Assembly (NCBI GenBank): GCA_937877605.1
Contig: CALFJA010000047.1
Span: 1-24,832, forward strand
Source of the DNA: an uncultured Prevotellaceae bacterium
GTDB lineage: Bacteria > Bacteroidota > Bacteroidia > Bacteroidales > Bacteroidaceae
DNA: 24,832 nt
Direction of reading: 5' to 3'
Shown here: positions 22,313-24,832 of the stretch, piece after piece
Layout of the letters: each line of letters opens with the position of its first letter
How positions within the stretch are numbered: position 1 is the stretch's first letter
Notes under the pieces: generated by a model
What the model was told of the DNA's origin: nothing
Seen by the model: the letters and a program-made list of their open reading frames with translations, nothing else
Databases searched by the model: none
Program-made: the position numbers and the translations under genes

Positions 22313-22342
22313 CCTCATTCCTCATTCCTCATTCCCCATTCC
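22313..22342. repeat. CTCATTC tandem repeat in a leader
   Basis: Three CTCATTC units plus a CCCATTC lie between the promoter at 22364 and the repeat-protein gene, so they are in its predicted leader of about 150 nt (read as GAATGAG on the transcript). The rest of 22213-22529 holds the promoter and the terminator of the next gene; no gene was seen. Confidence 0.7.
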
Positions 22343-22363
22343 ACCTTCCACCTTTAACTATCA

Positions 22364-22371
22364 CAAAGATA
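22364..22371 (-). promoter_or_regulatory. -7 box for the helical repeat protein gene
   Basis: On the minus strand TATCTTTG (22371-22364) is a perfect -7 box. The -33 position reads ATTG. The leader to the ATG at 22212 would be about 150 nt. Confidence 0.6.
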
Positions 22372-22470
22372 GCAACATTCCATGGAAAATCAATACATTC
22401 TGCCGTTTTTTTCATTTGTTTCACACCGCAAGCTGTCGGAGCACTCCGAGGATGGGACATCCGCGGGGGC

Positions 22471-22507
22471 AAAAAAAGAAATCCCTGCGGTGTACCGCAG
22501 GGATTTC
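22471..22507 (-). terminator. Terminator of the small peptide gene
   Basis: GAAATCCCTGCGG (22478-22490) pairs perfectly with 22495-22507 around TGTA, and the A run at 22471-22477 is a T run on the minus strand immediately after the stem. Confidence 0.92.
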
Positions 22508-22529
22508 CTTCAATAATAGTTTAGCGTTC

Positions 22530-22700
22530 TTACTCCCAGACATTGGGGTTCTTGGGCAGTTCTTCTTCTTTCTCTTCCTTGAACAGATTCTGTCCTGGGA
22601 TGAGCTGCGGACCACCGCCTTCCACCTTTGAGAGGTCGAGAAGCAACTCCTCTGTCTTGAGTTCTTCTACAGAGATAGCTGGTTGTTTGTACATTTTCAT
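22530..22700 (-). CDS. 56-aa peptide gene downstream of the T9SS-type protein
   Basis: The product begins MKMYKQPAISVEELKTEELL, continues LDLSKVEGGGPQLIPGQNLF and ends KEEELPKNPNVWE. The opening M-Y-K-Q-P followed by an acidic helix and a short Gly/Pro-rich part is like many unnamed small peptides of Prevotella-type genomes that follow or precede larger surface genes. The GGG could mark a leader/core boundary, but no modifying enzyme or peptidase-transporter is visible in the window. It starts 32 bp after the stop of the surface-protein gene and ends in a strong terminator, so it is the last gene of that operon. An ATG two codons in (22694) is an alternative start. Confidence 0.7.
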   Translation of the reverse strand: MKMYKQPAISVEELKTEELLLDLSKVEGGGPQLIPGQNLFKEEKEEELPKNPNVWE

Positions 22701-22732
22701 AATCGTTTAAAATTATTTCGTTTCTACATTTG

Positions 22733-24832
22733 TTATTTTACAACCACTTTCTTGCCGTTCATCACATAGATGCCCTTCGGCAGGTTCTGTGTGTTCTGAA
22801 CGCGCACGCCGCTGATGGTGTATACACCCTGCTTCTGGCTGTTCTCGGTGTCTATATTGATATCGTTGATGCCAGTCACAGCACCGCCGCCGAATGCGAA
22901 GCCAATCACATTGGCAGGAACATCTGCAACAGGCACTACGGCATATGCCTTGTGAGCACCGTTTTCAAAGACACTCGTTTCGCCTGCAAGCTGTGTTTCG
23001 CCTGTTCCGGCTGGGAAGTAGAATCCGAGAGTTCCTTCCTTGTCAGTAGAATCGTAGTAACTGAGCACGAAGTAGTAGTAGTTCGGATCGGTGGTGATAC
23101 CCTGAATGTAGTCCGTACCAGTCAGAATGTTGTTGGCATCAGCCTCATGGAAGTTGGTGTAGCTGTCTTCAACAATCTGCCAATAGGTTTGGGAAGCAGA
23201 AGTCCATGTCAAGAAACCTGTTCCCTTGGCAATTGCTGCGGTTTCACCCGTATGGTTATACCAAGCATTGCGAGTCAGAGTCTTGCTGCCTGAATTCACA
23301 TTGTAGGTTTCAATCCACTGACCTACACCTGGAACGAGGTTGTAGTTGCCATAGTACATAGACATGCGAGAAACATTCTCGTGCGAATCTTCAGTGGTGT
23401 CAAGTTTAATTTCAACCTTTCTCACATAGATTTCAGGCTTTCCACTATAGATAGCGGCCACCGGTCCAGTTACGCGGAAGGTGTAAGAAGCCCAGTCTGC
23501 ATCATCTTCAAGCGTACCAAGCAAGTTTGTTGCAAATACGCTCGGCTCATAAAGCTGAATGCCGTCAGTGTCAAAGTAATAGCGCGTACCGTCTTTTGTG
23601 ATAGTACCTTCCATAGATATGAGGTCAGCACGGTTGTTGAAGCTTTCAATATAAGAATAATCAGTTCCACAATCTGTTGGTATTACGGTCTGACCACTCT
23701 CATATGTGAGGTTGTCAATAGTCGTAGCACTTGTTGTCTTGAACTCAGGAAGACCTCTATAGTTGCAAACGGTTCCTTCAATCCAGCCGTTCAGCTTGTC
23801 GCCAACTTGAAGTGTTGTACCAACAATCTGCTCCGATGTGTGAGCAAACAGGCAGATGGCCCAACTTCCTTCACGGATGTAAAGATTGTTGTTTGAAGAA
23901 CCTGGAATCTTGTCAACTACCACAGCGTCGGTGAATTGCAGACGTACATGAGTTGCGATATCGGTACTTGTTGTTACTGATGGGTCGCAAACTTCGTTGA
24001 TACTCTTGATGGTGTAAACCTTAATCAGGCTGATGGTAACTGAAGCTTCATTACTAAAGGTTGTACCACCGTCTGTAGTGGCAACTGCCTTGACAACGAT
24101 GTCGGCATCAGCCATTGTCACTGTGATTGTATTAATCGTACTATCGTCAAGCACTTGCTTAGTGGAGCTGGTCTTAGGATCTGTTCCATCGGTGGTATAC
24201 CAGATTTCTCCTGCATCGCCGTCGAAGTCAGTCTGCGATACGGTAATGGTTACGTCAGAACCCGTTTCGGCAGATGTTGCAGAAGGAGTAAGTACTGGTG
24301 TGTCAACAGTACTGCTTGGACGGTTGAGACTTACGAGTTGGTTGTTGGCTGCAAATTCGTAGGTAGTATTGTTGTATAATGTCAAATTTCCATAGACAAC
24401 AACTTCATCGCCCACTTGGATATCATCCTCGCTGGTAAAGTTGTCACCATTGTAGCTCTTTCCACGGAAAGCCTGCAACTGTGCGCTTGTCGTACTGCCA
24501 TCGGCAGAGATGTTGTAAGAGATGTTTCCATAGGATGCGCTGTAAGCAGTTACAATCTCTGAAACAATACCTGTGACATAAACGCCTGTTATTCCGGCGT
24601 TGGCATCGATGGCATTAATGGCATCGGCTACGGTGTAGGGGTCAGCCTCTGTACCGGCGTGCTCAAGATTTACAATGTTGTATACAGCCGTTGCAATTGA
24701 ACTGCTTTCATATCCGGCAGCAGATGCGATGGCCTTGATGGTCTGCGAAGTACTGACGGTGATAGGGCCAGAGTAAACATCACCACTGACAACAGGGTCG
24801 TCGCCATTGGTTGTGTAGTAAATAGTTGCACC
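22733..24832 (-). CDS. Large T9SS-type surface protein, 5' end beyond the window
   Basis: The frame stays open to the window edge, giving at least 699 residues without the N-terminus. From the edge inward: a chitobiase-like CHB_HEX_C domain (IYYTTNGDDP), an OB-fold-like domain (AGTEADPYTVADAINAI, VYVTGIVSEIV, VGDEVVVYGNL), a second CHB_HEX_C domain (IWYTTDGTDPKTSS), a second OB-like module (LQVGDKLNGWIEGTV) and a region of unknown type. The C-terminus (GVYTISGVRVQNTQNLPKGI, then VMNGKKVVVK) is a type IX secretion sorting domain of the Prevotella kind. The catalytic domain, if any, must lie outside the window. The CHB_HEX-like modules suggest a carbohydrate-related or adhesive role at the cell surface. 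Confidence 0.85.
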   Translation of the reverse strand, partial: GATIYYTTNGDDPVVSGDVYSGPITVSTSQTIKAIASAAGYESSSIATAVYNIVNLEHAGTEADPYTVADAINAIDANAGITGVYVTGIVSEIVTAYSASYGNISYNISADGSTTSAQLQAFRGKSYNGDNFTSEDDIQVGDEVVVYGNLTLYNNTTYEFAANNQLVSLNRPSSTVDTPVLTPSATSAETGSDVTITVSQTDFDGDAGEIWYTTDGTDPKTSSTKQVLDDSTINTITVTMADADIVVKAVATTDGGTTFSNEASVTISLIKVYTIKSINEVCDPSVTTSTDIATHVRLQFTDAVVVDKIPGSSNNNLYIREGSWAICLFAHTSEQIVGTTLQVGDKLNGWIEGTVCNYRGLPEFKTTSATTIDNLTYESGQTVIPTDCGTDYSYIESFNNRADLISMEGTITKDGTRYYFDTDGIQLYEPSVFATNLLGTLEDDADWASYTFRVTGPVAAIYSGKPEIYVRKVEIKLDTTEDSHENVSRMSMYYGNYNLVPGVGQWIETYNVNSGSKTLTRNAWYNHTGETAAIAKGTGFLTWTSASQTYWQIVEDSYTNFHEADANNILTGTDYIQGITTDPNYYYFVLSYYDSTDKEGTLGFYFPAGTGETQLAGETSVFENGAHKAYAVVPVADVPANVIGFAFGGGAVTGINDINIDTENSQKQGVYTISGVRVQNTQNLPKGIYVMNGKKVVVK

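Overview
The window looks like a chromosomal segment from a Bacteroidales species, most likely Prevotella/Segatella-like. Several things point the same way. Promoters repeatedly match the Bacteroidetes form TTTG-N19/20-TAnnTTTG. DnaK ends in EEVK. There is a PorT-family outer-membrane protein at the left edge and a large surface protein with a type IX secretion (T9SS)-style C-terminus at the right edge. A carboxynorspermidine dehydrogenase-like gene and a DUF4890-like exported protein are also typical of this group. No tRNA, rRNA, CRISPR array or transposase gene was seen.

Left part (1-6.2 kb) is ordinary core genome: porT-like gene (-), a 55-aa 2x[4Fe-4S] ferredoxin (+), a MerR-type regulator (-), alaS (+), and a two-gene minus-strand operon of a membrane metallophosphoesterase and a SprT-like zinc protein whose ends overlap by ATGA.

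The block from about 6.55 to 10.75 kb is the most unusual part. It looks more AT-rich and holds orphan exported or broken genes, all on the plus strand: a small secreted protein, a lipoprotein fusing an unfamiliar N-terminal domain to a cyclohexadienyl dehydratase (PheC)-like domain, a truncated HigA-type antitoxin, and two more lipoproteins. The genes are interleaved with copies of a repeat. The long form (three copies, the third partial) carries a complete promoter. The short ~35-bp core (six clear copies) has imperfect inverted arms. Two perfect core copies flank the truncated antitoxin gene, and one supplies its stop codon. The block could be a promoter/leader repeat family, a recombination-prone cassette array, or both.

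From 10.9 to 13.9 kb there is a FemAB/GNAT-type acyltransferase, a rhomboid protease, a DUF3267-type membrane zincin and a serine-acetyltransferase-like hexapeptide enzyme. From 14.0 kb comes dnaK, preceded by a perfect dyad and a sigma-54-like -24/-12 element, then a secreted protein with a very strong terminator.

The right part (16.85-24.8 kb) is all minus strand: a His-tailed DUF4890-like protein; a probable operon of an unnamed conserved protein, carboxynorspermidine dehydrogenase and recA, with a tandem repeat in the recA leader; a secreted alpha/beta-hydrolase esterase; a protein built from 47-residue helical repeats; a 56-aa peptide gene; and the 3' part of a large T9SS-type surface protein that runs off the window.
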